Assembly (NCBI GenBank): GCA_016202645.1
Contig: JACQOF010000132.1
Span: 1-20,260, forward strand
Origin: a bacterium
GTDB taxonomy: Bacteria > Lindowbacteria > 2-12-FULL-62-27
Direction: 5' to 3'
DNA: 20,260 nucleotides
Shown: piece after piece, positions 1 through 7,448 of the stretch
Numbering within the stretch: position 1 is the stretch's first letter
Layout: each line of letters starts with the position of its first letter
Translations under genes and position numbers: made by a program
Notes under the pieces: generated by a model
Told to the model about the DNA's origin: nothing
Seen by the model: only the letters and a program-made list of their open reading frames with translations
Databases searched by the model: none

Positions 1-1245
1 CACATGCACCGGTTCCTCCACCGCCGTGCGGAAAATTTCCCTGCCGGCGGCGTCGAAGGCGATGACGGTGTCATTGTACATCGTGAAAGGGATTTTTTTG
101 CCGCGATGGTCGATCTCGGTCTCGTAGACCTTTTTTCCCTCCTCGATTTCGTACCGGAAAATAATCGCCTGGTGTTTTCGGAAAAGCTGGAGGACGGCCA
201 GAAGCTCGCGGCTCGGCGCGACGTACGTTTCGATGGCCGAATCGACGCCGGGGCCGAACATCTGACGCAGGTACGGGCGCGGCACCCATCGCGGCGGGAT
301 GTAGTAGCCGTTCGGTTCGGTGCCGAACTGTGGGTAGAGAGGGAGCGCGACTTTGGCGACGTGGACGAGATAATACAGCGGGTTGGACCGGTCCTCTTTC
401 CAAAACCCCGTTTTTTGATCGATCCCGACGAGTCCCTGCAGGCGGATCTGGCCGACGCACGCTGTCATGCACCGAGTCTCCATCGGGCGGCCTTCCGAAA
501 TCGGATCTTTCCCCTCGATGCGCGGGTAGCAGGCTACGCATTTCTCCGACACGCGCGTCGTCCCGCGGTACATCGGTTTTTTGTACGGGCAGGCCTCAAC
601 GCACTTGCGGTATCCGCGGCACCTCTGCTGGTCGATGAGCACAATCCCGTCCTCCTCGCGCTTGTAGATCGCCTTGCGCGGGCAGGCCGCCAGACACGCC
701 GGATAGGTGCAGTGATTGCAGAGGCGCTGAAGATAAAAAAACCACGTGCGGTGCTCGGGAAGCGCCGAGCCCTCCTCCGACATGGGCCGCGCGGCACTGG
801 CCTTGCGATAAGAATCTTCAAACGTCACGGCTGCGTCCTCGCCGTGGTTGGGGCCGCGCCAGGCGTCTTCGTCCGGGATGAATCCGACCGCGCGCTTGTG
901 GCCGTCCGGGCCGTAGTATTTTTCGGCGGCTTCGAAAATAGTCTGGCCGTTGAAAATGCCGTTGTTCCACACCTGCCCGCCCGGATTGGCCTGTTCGAGC
1001 ATCGAGAGGAGTTTGACGTCCCAGAATTTCGGATAGCCGCCGTAGGGTTTGGTCTCGACGTTGTTCCACCACATGTATTCCTGGCCTTTCGAAAACGTCC
1101 ACGTCGATTTGCAGGACATGGTGCAAGTCTGGCAGGCGATACAGCGGTTGATGTTGAACACGAACGCGAACTGCTTGTCGGGGTGCGCATCGTCGTAGGG
1201 ATACGACATCTTTCGGCCGATCTGCCAGTTGTAGACTTCAGGCAT
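1..1245 (-). CDS. nxrB: Nitrite oxidoreductase/nitrate reductase iron-sulfur (beta) subunit, NxrB type, 3' end outside window
   Basis: This is the electron-transfer subunit of a type II DMSO-reductase-family enzyme; it passes electrons between the Mo subunit and the haem subunit. The frame is open for 415 codons from ATG 1245 to the window edge. Four cysteine groups are visible: C35/C38/C41/C45, C176/C179/C184/C188, C209/C215/C219 with Tyr212 where a fourth Cys would be, and C236/C239/C259/C263. That is the NarH layout of three 4Fe-4S clusters and one 3Fe-4S cluster. The N terminus (MPEVYNWQIGRKM), the YMWWNNVETKPYGGYP stretch and GTEPNGYYIPPRW match what I remember of Nitrospira NxrB (about 429 residues), so only about 15 residues should be missing. 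There is no signal peptide, so it probably crosses the membrane with Tat-carrying NxrA. A GGAG element lies 7 bases before the ATG, and only 2 bases separate it from the nxrA stop. A Nar-like nitrate reductase role is the alternative. Confidence 0.93.
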   Translation of the reverse strand, partial: MPEVYNWQIGRKMSYPYDDAHPDKQFAFVFNINRCIACQTCTMSCKSTWTFSKGQEYMWWNNVETKPYGGYPKFWDVKLLSMLEQANPGGQVWNNGIFNGQTIFEAAEKYYGPDGHKRAVGFIPDEDAWRGPNHGEDAAVTFEDSYRKASAARPMSEEGSALPEHRTWFFYLQRLCNHCTYPACLAACPRKAIYKREEDGIVLIDQQRCRGYRKCVEACPYKKPMYRGTTRVSEKCVACYPRIEGKDPISEGRPMETRCMTACVGQIRLQGLVGIDQKTGFWKEDRSNPLYYLVHVAKVALPLYPQFGTEPNGYYIPPRWVPRPYLRQMFGPGVDSAIETYVAPSRELLAVLQLFRKHQAIIFRYEIEEGKKVYETEIDHRGKKIPFTMYNDTVIAFDAAGREIFRTAVEEPVHV

Positions 1246-1247
1246 GG

Positions 1248-4200
1248 CTACACTCCCTCCACTTTCGTGAGGTCCCCGGTCAGGTACGCCTGCATCACGC
1301 TGTTTTCGTTTCCCGGCGTAAACCCGCTCGTCGCGGGCGCCCAGACGCCCTTGCCGCCGAGGCCGCCCGGTTCGGCTTTCGTGATTTTCACGAGGGTCTC
1401 CTTCGGCGTCGTGTTGATCATGTGGTTGTCGGCTTCGCCGCCGAACAGGAAAGCCATCCCGATTTTGGTTTTGTGAAAGAGCGTGTCGGTCTGGTGCATC
1501 GGCATGAGCCACGATCGCGTGATCGACTGCTGGGAACCATACCTCAGGTTCGACTGATAACCGGTGTCAGCCGAAAGCGCCCGGCCGTCCGGCCGCGTCT
1601 CGTGGGCCTTGACGCTGCGCTCGGTCGCGATGAACGGCGCGTGTTTCATCATCACCGTGTGGTACGGATAGGCGGGATTGTATTTCACGCGGAGCATCAG
1701 CCGCGCCACGCGGTAAAACGGGTCGGTCGGCTTCCAGCCGATGTAAGGGCGGTCGGCCGGGTTGGCGTCGACGTAGACGTAATCGCCGTCGCCGATTCCC
1801 AGGTCCCGCGCGGTGGCGGGATTGATGTGCAATTGATGCTCCCCGACCCCCGGCATGCGTTTGTCCACGCGGTACGGATCGCCGAAATTGGAATCCCAGA
1901 TCAGATTCCAGTCGGTGTCGCTCCACTGCGAGTGGACGCGGTGGCGGGTTTTGGGCGTCAGGCAGAAAAATTTGTATCCTTTTTCCCAAAGAGGATTGAC
2001 CGTACGCTTCACGGCGGGCCACGGTTTTTTGACGTTCCGCACGTGCCGCGCGTCCCAATGCATCTCGCTTTCGGGGATGCCGAAATCGTCCGGCCGGATG
2101 AAGGGATTGGAGCTGACGATGACATTCGGCAGATAGGGCGTCGCCTCCGGGCCTTCCCGGTGGACGATGAAATTCTCGCCGTGCTCGATGGCGTCCGGGA
2201 TGTCGCAGTAGGCGTTGAGGCGGCCGGTGTCGGTCCAGAACGGATGGTCCTCGTGGACCTGCTCGTAAAATGGAATGCGCGGATAGGTGCGGTAGAGCAT
2301 GAGCGCGACGCCCGGCTCGCCGTATTTTCCGGCCATGATGTCCTCGTACTTGTAGCCGCGCAGGGTGGACGACGCGTCGAGGAGGCGCTGAATGTAAATC
2401 TCCGGACGGCCTTCGAGCGCGAATTTCCAGTATTCCTCGCACCGTTTGTCGTTGATCACTTCCCCAACCGCTTTGGCCATTCCGGCGAGGATCATGACGT
2501 CGTCGCGCGAGTCGTAGAGCGGCTCGATCCCGCCTTTCCAGATTTGAACAAACGGGTTGGAGCAGGACGTCGTGATCTCGGCGGTTTTCGTCTCGCACCA
2601 GCTGCTCGCGGGAAACGCGAAATCGGCGTATTCGATGCTGGCGGTCATCTGGATGTCGTTGGACAAGATCATGTCGATTTTTGGGTCGACGTTTTTGATC
2701 ATCTCATAAGCCCACTTGGCGTTGTTGATGAGATTGACGTTCGTGAACCAGATGGCTTTGGTGGGCGTCGGCATGTGGGATTTGCCGGTGAAAACTTTCC
2801 GGCCGTATTTCGGCGTGTTCACGATGAGGGGTTTGTCCCCGTGGTTCCAGTAGGCGACGGCCTCGTCGCGGATGTATGCGTGGACGTGAATATCCTTGCC
2901 GTCCGCGTTCGGATCGAGGTTCGGTTCGAACGGGTCCTCGGCGATCCACGTCTTGAATCCCTTGCCGCACCAGGGCGCCGCCTGAAAATTGGCGGCTTTG
3001 TAGTTGCCCGCCCACGTGTGCGACCCCGCGCCGGGAAGGCCGATGTTGCCGGTGAGCATGAGGGGCAGGTAGGTCGCGCGGTTGACGAGAGTGGCGTGGA
3101 ACCAGTGGTTGATGCCTTCGCCGACGTGGATCGCAGCCGGCTTGATGGCCGCGATATCGCCGGCGAGCCGCCGCACAAGTTCCTTCGGGGCGTTGGTCAT
3201 CTCGTGGACGGAATCGAGATCGTAGTCACGCAGGTGGATTTTATACATCTCAAAAAGCGGCATGACCTCGAGTTCACGGCCGTTCGACAGTTTAACGACG
3301 AATTTCCCCTCGATGGCCGCGTCGATCCCGAGTTTGGCGAAATTCTTTCCAACTTCGTCCCGGCTCACGGCTTGGGGGCCGCGCGTCTTGAGGTCCCACA
3401 CGACAAAATCGCCGAGTTTCACGCGCTGGTCGTCCGTCAGGCCCTGTACCTCGTAGCCCACGCCGCCGCGAAGGTCCTTGAGGGTGTATCCGGGAAACAC
3501 GTCCGACGCCTTGAGGCGGGTCAGGGTGTCAGTCCGTACCAGGAGAGGAAAGTCGGTGAACTCCCTGACGAATGCGGCGTCGTATTTCTTTTCGTCGATG
3601 AGCAGTTTCGTGAGGCCGAGGAATAGCGCCGTGTCGCTGTTGGGCCGGATCGGGATCCAGTAATCGGCCTTGGTCGCCGGCGGGCTGTACTCGGGCGTGA
3701 TGACAACGATCTTGGCGCCGCGTTCGAGCGTTTCAATGAACCAGTGGGAATCGGGCATTTTGTTTTCGACGAGGTTCTTGCCGCACTGGATGTGGAGTTT
3801 GGTGAATCGCAGGTCGTTGAAGTCGCAGTCGGAGGCCTGAAGACCGTGGACGAACGGGTGGCCGGGCGCCTGATCGCCATGCCAGGTGTAATTGTCCCAG
3901 ATGCGGCCGGCCAGGGCGCTTCGGCGGTCGACGCCGCGGACATGAACGTCAACCAGCGCCAGCGTGTTGCAGAACCGGTACATGCCGTACTTGCCGATGA
4001 CGCCGAGGAGTCCCATCCCGCCGCGGGTTTTGATCGCGCGCGTTCCTGCGCCCTCCATCGCCTCGACCATCTCGGGCGCGTAGCCTTCGGCCAGAAGTTT
4101 TCTCCGGCCGTCGTCGCCGCTGTAGTGTTTGGCGATCGCGACGAATCCCCGCGCGGCGTATGAAAACGCCTCATCCCACGTCACGCGCAAAAATTTGTCC

Positions 4201-4778
4201 TGGCCACGCGCGGTGAATTTGTATTTGTCACGGAGCGCCGGCGTGAGATAGGGAAATCCGTCGTCCGCCCAGGCCTTCCAGCCTTTGCGCAGGAGCGGCT
4301 GCTTGAGCCGGTAAGGCCCGTAGACGCGCCGCGGAAACGTCATCCCTTTCGGGCACATCCGCGGGTTCCAGTTGCGGGTGGCCTTGTTGCCGTAGAGGTC
4401 CCCGTAGTTCTGCGTGTCGTAATTCTGCTCGACCCGGACCATCACGCCGTTCCGGACGAACGCGCGGACGCGGCAGGCATGGGTGTCGTTGGGCGAGCAC
4501 ACATAGGTGAATGAGCTGTCGTAGCGGTACTGGTCGCGATAGACTTTTTCCCAGCCGCGTTCCGGATAATAGTCGAGGGGATTTTCGACTCCGACGATGG
4601 ATTTGAGCTGTCGGAGATTTGGTTTGCCGCAGGCGGCCAGAAGCGCCGCGACGCCGGTTGCCTGAACGAAGCCGCGGCGCGAGATGGTCCACTGGGGTTG
4701 GGGATTTTGGATTTCGGATTTTGGATTTCGGATTTTGGATTTCGGATTTCGGATTTCGGATTTTTTTGGATCGGTCAT
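1248..4778 (-). CDS. nxrA: Nitrite oxidoreductase/nitrate reductase molybdopterin (alpha) subunit, NxrA type, Tat exported
   Basis: Catalytic bis-MGD molybdenum subunit of 1176 residues, close to the size of Nitrospira NxrA. The ATG at 4778 is chosen because AAGGAG lies 7 bases upstream and because it makes an ATGA overlap with the preceding gene. The frame stays open to 5060, but that would duplicate the end of the upstream gene. Residues 7-28 are a translated heptamer repeat (SEIRNPK type). A twin-arginine motif SRRGFVQ follows at 33-39, then a hydrophobic stretch ending LLAAC (Cys50), a possible lipobox. The FS0 region is C94, D98, C102 and C142 (MCPKG). Asp302 in WHGDQAPGHP corresponds by eye to the Mo-ligating Asp of NarG. 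KMPDSHW and the C-terminal molybdopterin-dinucleotide-binding part are present and the frame is intact. The Nxr identity is inferred mainly from the partner subunit. The direction of catalysis (nitrite oxidation or nitrate reduction) cannot be read from the sequence. Confidence 0.92.
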   Translation of the reverse strand: MTDPKKSEIRNPKSKIRNPKSEIQNPQPQWTISRRGFVQATGVAALLAACGKPNLRQLKSIVGVENPLDYYPERGWEKVYRDQYRYDSSFTYVCSPNDTHACRVRAFVRNGVMVRVEQNYDTQNYGDLYGNKATRNWNPRMCPKGMTFPRRVYGPYRLKQPLLRKGWKAWADDGFPYLTPALRDKYKFTARGQDKFLRVTWDEAFSYAARGFVAIAKHYSGDDGRRKLLAEGYAPEMVEAMEGAGTRAIKTRGGMGLLGVIGKYGMYRFCNTLALVDVHVRGVDRRSALAGRIWDNYTWHGDQAPGHPFVHGLQASDCDFNDLRFTKLHIQCGKNLVENKMPDSHWFIETLERGAKIVVITPEYSPPATKADYWIPIRPNSDTALFLGLTKLLIDEKKYDAAFVREFTDFPLLVRTDTLTRLKASDVFPGYTLKDLRGGVGYEVQGLTDDQRVKLGDFVVWDLKTRGPQAVSRDEVGKNFAKLGIDAAIEGKFVVKLSNGRELEVMPLFEMYKIHLRDYDLDSVHEMTNAPKELVRRLAGDIAAIKPAAIHVGEGINHWFHATLVNRATYLPLMLTGNIGLPGAGSHTWAGNYKAANFQAAPWCGKGFKTWIAEDPFEPNLDPNADGKDIHVHAYIRDEAVAYWNHGDKPLIVNTPKYGRKVFTGKSHMPTPTKAIWFTNVNLINNAKWAYEMIKNVDPKIDMILSNDIQMTASIEYADFAFPASSWCETKTAEITTSCSNPFVQIWKGGIEPLYDSRDDVMILAGMAKAVGEVINDKRCEEYWKFALEGRPEIYIQRLLDASSTLRGYKYEDIMAGKYGEPGVALMLYRTYPRIPFYEQVHEDHPFWTDTGRLNAYCDIPDAIEHGENFIVHREGPEATPYLPNVIVSSNPFIRPDDFGIPESEMHWDARHVRNVKKPWPAVKRTVNPLWEKGYKFFCLTPKTRHRVHSQWSDTDWNLIWDSNFGDPYRVDKRMPGVGEHQLHINPATARDLGIGDGDYVYVDANPADRPYIGWKPTDPFYRVARLMLRVKYNPAYPYHTVMMKHAPFIATERSVKAHETRPDGRALSADTGYQSNLRYGSQQSITRSWLMPMHQTDTLFHKTKIGMAFLFGGEADNHMINTTPKETLVKITKAEPGGLGGKGVWAPATSGFTPGNENSVMQAYLTGDLTKVEGV
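4705..4760 (-). repeat. Heptamer tandem repeat translated in the NxrA N terminus
   Basis: Eight contiguous copies of TCCGAAA or TCCAAAA (read on the minus strand) begin six codons after the nxrA start. Because three 7-mers make seven codons, they encode a 7-residue peptide period, SEIRNPK/SKIRNPK/SEIQNPQ. The same unit occurs at 5563-5590 in the next gene upstream. Confidence 0.95.
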
Positions 4779-5611
4779 CTGGTTTCTCCTTGTGAAGTTT
4801 CGGTTCTTTCCTTGCATCGCACGCAAACCGGCGAATCGTCGCGCAGGTCCGGGAATTCCGCCTTCAGGGCGGCCCGGACGCCGGGCGACAATTCCGAAAC
4901 CTGAATGATGTCCTCGGACGGAAAGCGGCACAGATCGCAAATGCCCGCCGCGACGGCCTGCGACCCGAGCTGGGCCCTGCAGAGGTCGAACATTTCTGGA
5001 AACGTCCGGCGGCCGCCTGCCTCTCCGGTTTGCAGACGCCCCTCGGCCGACGACGCCCACATGCCGGAGAGCGCGGCGCGGATGCGCTCCTTTTCCGAGG
5101 GCATCATGTTGTCCAAAAGTTCCGGGGCGTGGCCGAAGGACGGATCAAAGCAGTCGGCGGCCTGGATGAGTTCCCGGCGCAGGTTCGCACGGAATTCCTC
5201 AACCGGCGCGAATGACTCCGGCCGGCATCGCAGAACCATCCGCCCGTCCCTGGTCACGTCAACGCCTTCCTCTGCGCGGCTCCGCGCCGCGATGATCGTG
5301 ACGGACGAGGCCGCGGCCAGCGACGCCTCGCGTTCCGCCAGACATTCGTCCACCACGGTTGGGATCCCGATGCGCTGAAAAAATCTTCGGTCAAGCGCGG
5401 CGAACGCGGCTTCGCGGCCATATTCCGGCTGGTCGTAGATGTCGTCCAGCTCGGCGCGGTATGACGCGATCCATGCCGAATCGTTGTCCGAAGCGGCGTC
5501 CACGCGCCGCCGGACCGCCGATTCGATCAAGGCGGGATCGTAGGTGACGGGGGGGATCTGGATTTCGGATTTCGAATTTCGGATTTCGGATTTGCCTTTC
5601 AACTCTTTCAT
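4775..5611 (-). CDS. Unassigned protein with C-terminal CxxC pairs, encoded inside the nxr operon
   Basis: A 278-residue soluble protein that I cannot assign to a family. The ATG at 5611 is chosen because it forms an ATGA overlap with the stop of the cytochrome gene, and its own stop makes an ATGA overlap with nxrA, so all three should be translationally coupled. No signal peptide or membrane segment is seen. After a translated heptamer repeat (residues 8-18) comes a mostly helical, charged body, including the segment LRRELIQAADCFDPSFGHAP. Near the C terminus CDLCRFP and VCVRC form two CxxC pairs about 30 residues apart, a likely zinc or Fe-S ribbon. The place between the subunit genes suggests a dedicated maturation or assembly factor taking the role of NarJ, but I see no TorD/NarJ signature. 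That role is inference only. The alternative is a small structural or regulatory subunit. Confidence 0.82.
   Translation of the reverse strand: MKELKGKSEIRNSKSEIQIPPVTYDPALIESAVRRRVDAASDNDSAWIASYRAELDDIYDQPEYGREAAFAALDRRFFQRIGIPTVVDECLAEREASLAAASSVTIIAARSRAEEGVDVTRDGRMVLRCRPESFAPVEEFRANLRRELIQAADCFDPSFGHAPELLDNMMPSEKERIRAALSGMWASSAEGRLQTGEAGGRRTFPEMFDLCRAQLGSQAVAAGICDLCRFPSEDIIQVSELSPGVRAALKAEFPDLRDDSPVCVRCKERTETSQGETR
4786..4791 (-). promoter_or_regulatory. Shine-Dalgarno site fixing the nxrA start
   Basis: AAGGAG on the minus strand lies 7 bases before ATG 4778. It sits inside the last codons of the upstream gene and supports the short nxrA start rather than the far upstream one at 5060. 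Confidence 0.8.
5563..5590 (-). repeat. Second heptamer tandem repeat, in the N terminus of the CxxC protein
   Basis: Four copies of the TCCGAAA unit (one with a T substitution) start seven codons after ATG 5611 and encode SEIRNSKSEI. The unit and reading phase are the same as in nxrA (4705-4760), giving the same peptide. Confidence 0.9.
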
Positions 5612-7149
5612 GGCCGGAGCGCCATCCGGTGCCACTGCGACACCACTTTCTGCCCGTCCCGGTCGCCGGCGGCGCCGTCCCAGATCGCGATCGCGATCGG
5701 CCGCTCGTCTCCCATCGAAAACATTGCGTCCATCTCGTCTCCGGAATGAAGTTCGTGCAGGAGGACCAGCGTCCAGACGCCGCCGCGCCACTGGCCGTTG
5801 CCGGCGATGCTCTGATGGCCGTGCGGCTGGGCGGTAAGACTGCCGGGGCCTTTGGCGTTGTATTCGGTGCAGGGGCTTTTGCGTTCGGGATCGGAGAGGG
5901 GGTTTTCAGCCGCCCACGCCGTGAGAAACGTCGGATCGTCATAGTCTTTGACCGGTCGCAGGCGATCGTCGTGGCGCGCGCCGCTCCAGTCCTTCCCCAA
6001 AAACGGATACGCGTCGGCCACCATGTTCGGATAGGCGCTTTCGACGTCCCGCCGCTCCCGCTCCGCCAGTTTGAGGTCAATGTCCGCCTGAAGATCGGCC
6101 TTCCAGTGCCAGATGTTCGACGGCGAGAGCACGGCGCCCATGCCGAAAAATCCGGGTTCATCGGACAGCGGGAACTGCACCGCCGCCGCGTCGACGAACC
6201 GGTCGACTTCGACGTTTGAGGCGTCCTTCGACGGATCAAACCAGACGAGATGCACCGCGAGCGTTTTGCCGTCATGCGCCGCGCGGACTTCCGCGAAGCG
6301 CGGAAACCGGGAGCGCTGCCAGAGGGGGCGGAGCGCGACGCGGACCGGCGGCGATTTCGTCCAGACCGGATCGTATGGATTGTCGGTTATTTTGGAGGTC
6401 AAGGCCGCCACGATGGTTTGCGGCTCGTCGGAGAGACTCGATTCCGTGGAGAGGGATTTCACGTATAGCGTCAGGTTCCAGCGTTCCTCGTCTGTCAACA
6501 ACTCCCCGAAACTCGGCATAGGCGTTCCAAGCATGCCGGTGGTAAATCGCGTGTAGATGTCGCGGGGATCATCGCCGCCTTTGAATATCCCGAGCGTGAA
6601 GTCAGCCGGCGGAATGGGAAACCCCAGATCGTCCTTGAGCGCCGCCGCAGACGGCCCGTCGCCGACGCCGCCGGCGCCGTGGCATTTGGCGCACTGCATT
6701 TTTTCGTAGACTGATTTTCCCGACGCAAGCCGGGTCGGTGTCACCGCCGGCGGAGAGCCGGCATGGATCGGCTGGGAGGGCGGCGCTGAAAAGGCATCCG
6801 GGGCGAGTGTTTTAATATGGGAAAGGACGGCGGATATTTCCCTATCCGACAGGCGCCCCTTCCACGCCGGCATCGCCGAGCCCGCCATGCCGTTTTCCAC
6901 GACACGCCGGAGATCCTCCTCGGTCGGCGCCGGATCCATGACGGACCGGATTTTGTATACGCCCCGCGTGAAATCCCTGGGACGCGGATACAAAAATCCC
7001 GCCAGCTCGCCGTCGCCTTTTCCCGCCGCGCCATGACACGGCGCGCAGGAAGTTGCGTAAACTCTCCGACCGACATCCTCGGAAGGAATCCGCCCACAGG
7101 CAACAAGGAACAGCGATAAGATACCGACCGAACAGAATTTTCGATTCAC
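5608..7149 (-). CDS. Diheme cytochrome c lipoprotein fused to an ethylbenzene-dehydrogenase-type haem-b domain; candidate NxrC (gamma) subunit
   Basis: Predicted electron-accepting subunit of the NXR complex (513 residues from GTG 7149). This start gives MNRKFCSVGILSLFLVAC, a clean lipoprotein signal with LVAC lipobox at Cys18, so it is probably membrane-anchored and periplasmic. A TTG at 7197 would add 16 residues; neither start has a clear Shine-Dalgarno sequence. Two cytochrome-c sites follow: C35-x2-C38-H39 with a likely Met93 ligand, and C153-x2-C156-H157 with Met211. Residues about 255-513 resemble the EB_dh haem-b domain of type II gamma subunits: VDRFVDAAAVQFP, FFGMG (Met337) and GQKVVSQWH (Lys501) match the places of the Met/Lys haem-b ligands known in ethylbenzene dehydrogenase. 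It would collect electrons from NxrB on haem b and pass them through two haem c to a soluble carrier. It is the first gene of the operon and overlaps the next by 4 bases. Confidence 0.88.
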   Translation of the reverse strand: MNRKFCSVGILSLFLVACGRIPSEDVGRRVYATSCAPCHGAAGKGDGELAGFLYPRPRDFTRGVYKIRSVMDPAPTEEDLRRVVENGMAGSAMPAWKGRLSDREISAVLSHIKTLAPDAFSAPPSQPIHAGSPPAVTPTRLASGKSVYEKMQCAKCHGAGGVGDGPSAAALKDDLGFPIPPADFTLGIFKGGDDPRDIYTRFTTGMLGTPMPSFGELLTDEERWNLTLYVKSLSTESSLSDEPQTIVAALTSKITDNPYDPVWTKSPPVRVALRPLWQRSRFPRFAEVRAAHDGKTLAVHLVWFDPSKDASNVEVDRFVDAAAVQFPLSDEPGFFGMGAVLSPSNIWHWKADLQADIDLKLAERERRDVESAYPNMVADAYPFLGKDWSGARHDDRLRPVKDYDDPTFLTAWAAENPLSDPERKSPCTEYNAKGPGSLTAQPHGHQSIAGNGQWRGGVWTLVLLHELHSGDEMDAMFSMGDERPIAIAIWDGAAGDRDGQKVVSQWHRMALRP

Positions 7150-7278
7150 CGACCGTGGGTACTGCAAAAAGCACTCCCGCACGGACGGACGGCCCAAAAT
7201 GTTTTACTTTTTTCTGACGATGGCAGACTTAGGGGCCTCAAGCAACCCCAGCCCCTCTCCGGTAAAATTCTCCCCCGC

Positions 7279-7315
7279 ATGACCGTTTGGTCATTTGCAA
7301 CGACCTTCCGGTCAT
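7279..7315. promoter_or_regulatory. Tandem inverted repeats, candidate double operator
   Basis: ATGACC-GTTT-GGTCAT at 7279-7294 is a perfect 6+6 inverted repeat. ACGACC-TTCC-GGTCAT at 7300-7315 is the same site with one mismatch. Their centres are 21 bases apart, two helical turns. The pair lies between the divergent nxr operon (start 7149) and corA (start 7449). This is the geometry of a dimeric repressor or activator, TetR-like in appearance, but the regulator is not in the window. Confidence 0.6.
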
Positions 7316-7361
7316 CTCACCTTGGCATGCTGTTTCCAGATTTCACAGTGGCGCAAATAAA

Positions 7362-7379
7362 CGAATTCGTCTGAATTCG
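7362..7379. repeat. Perfect inverted repeat in the corA upstream region
   Basis: CGAATTC-GTCT-GAATTCG is a perfect 7+7 inverted repeat with a 4-base loop. It could be an operator or a short hairpin, and no T run follows. It lies 70 bases before the corA start. Confidence 0.5.
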
Positions 7380-7409
7380 GGAGAGGGGTCAATATATCCC
7401 CGCCAAGAC

Positions 7410-7438
7410 TTGCGAAAAATCTCCACGGAAAGTACTAC
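7410..7438 (+). promoter_or_regulatory. Weak candidate corA promoter close to the start codon
   Basis: TTGCGA (7410-7415), a 17-base spacer and TACTAC (7433-7438) lie 10 bases before the corA ATG. The boxes match the consensus only 4/6 and 3/6. The call rests on spacing and on the same layout at three other genes here. Confidence 0.3.
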
Positions 7439-7448
7439 AGCGGTCTGT

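Noticed and set aside
4-3626. Long plus-strand frames (490 and 734 codons) opposite nxrB and nxrA
   Set aside because: They lie antisense to clearly recognisable genes, have no motifs, and are expected in GC-rich coding DNA.
4779-5060. An extended nxrA start at 5060
   Set aside because: The extra 94 residues are the out-of-frame shadow of the CxxC gene; ATG 4778 has AAGGAG and an ATGA overlap, and the Tat motif follows soon after.
7322-7341. σ54-like -24/-12 element (TTGGCATG-N4-TTCC) upstream of corA
   Set aside because: The -24 half is good but the essential GC of the -12 element is CC, so I do not call it despite the σ54 activator nearby.
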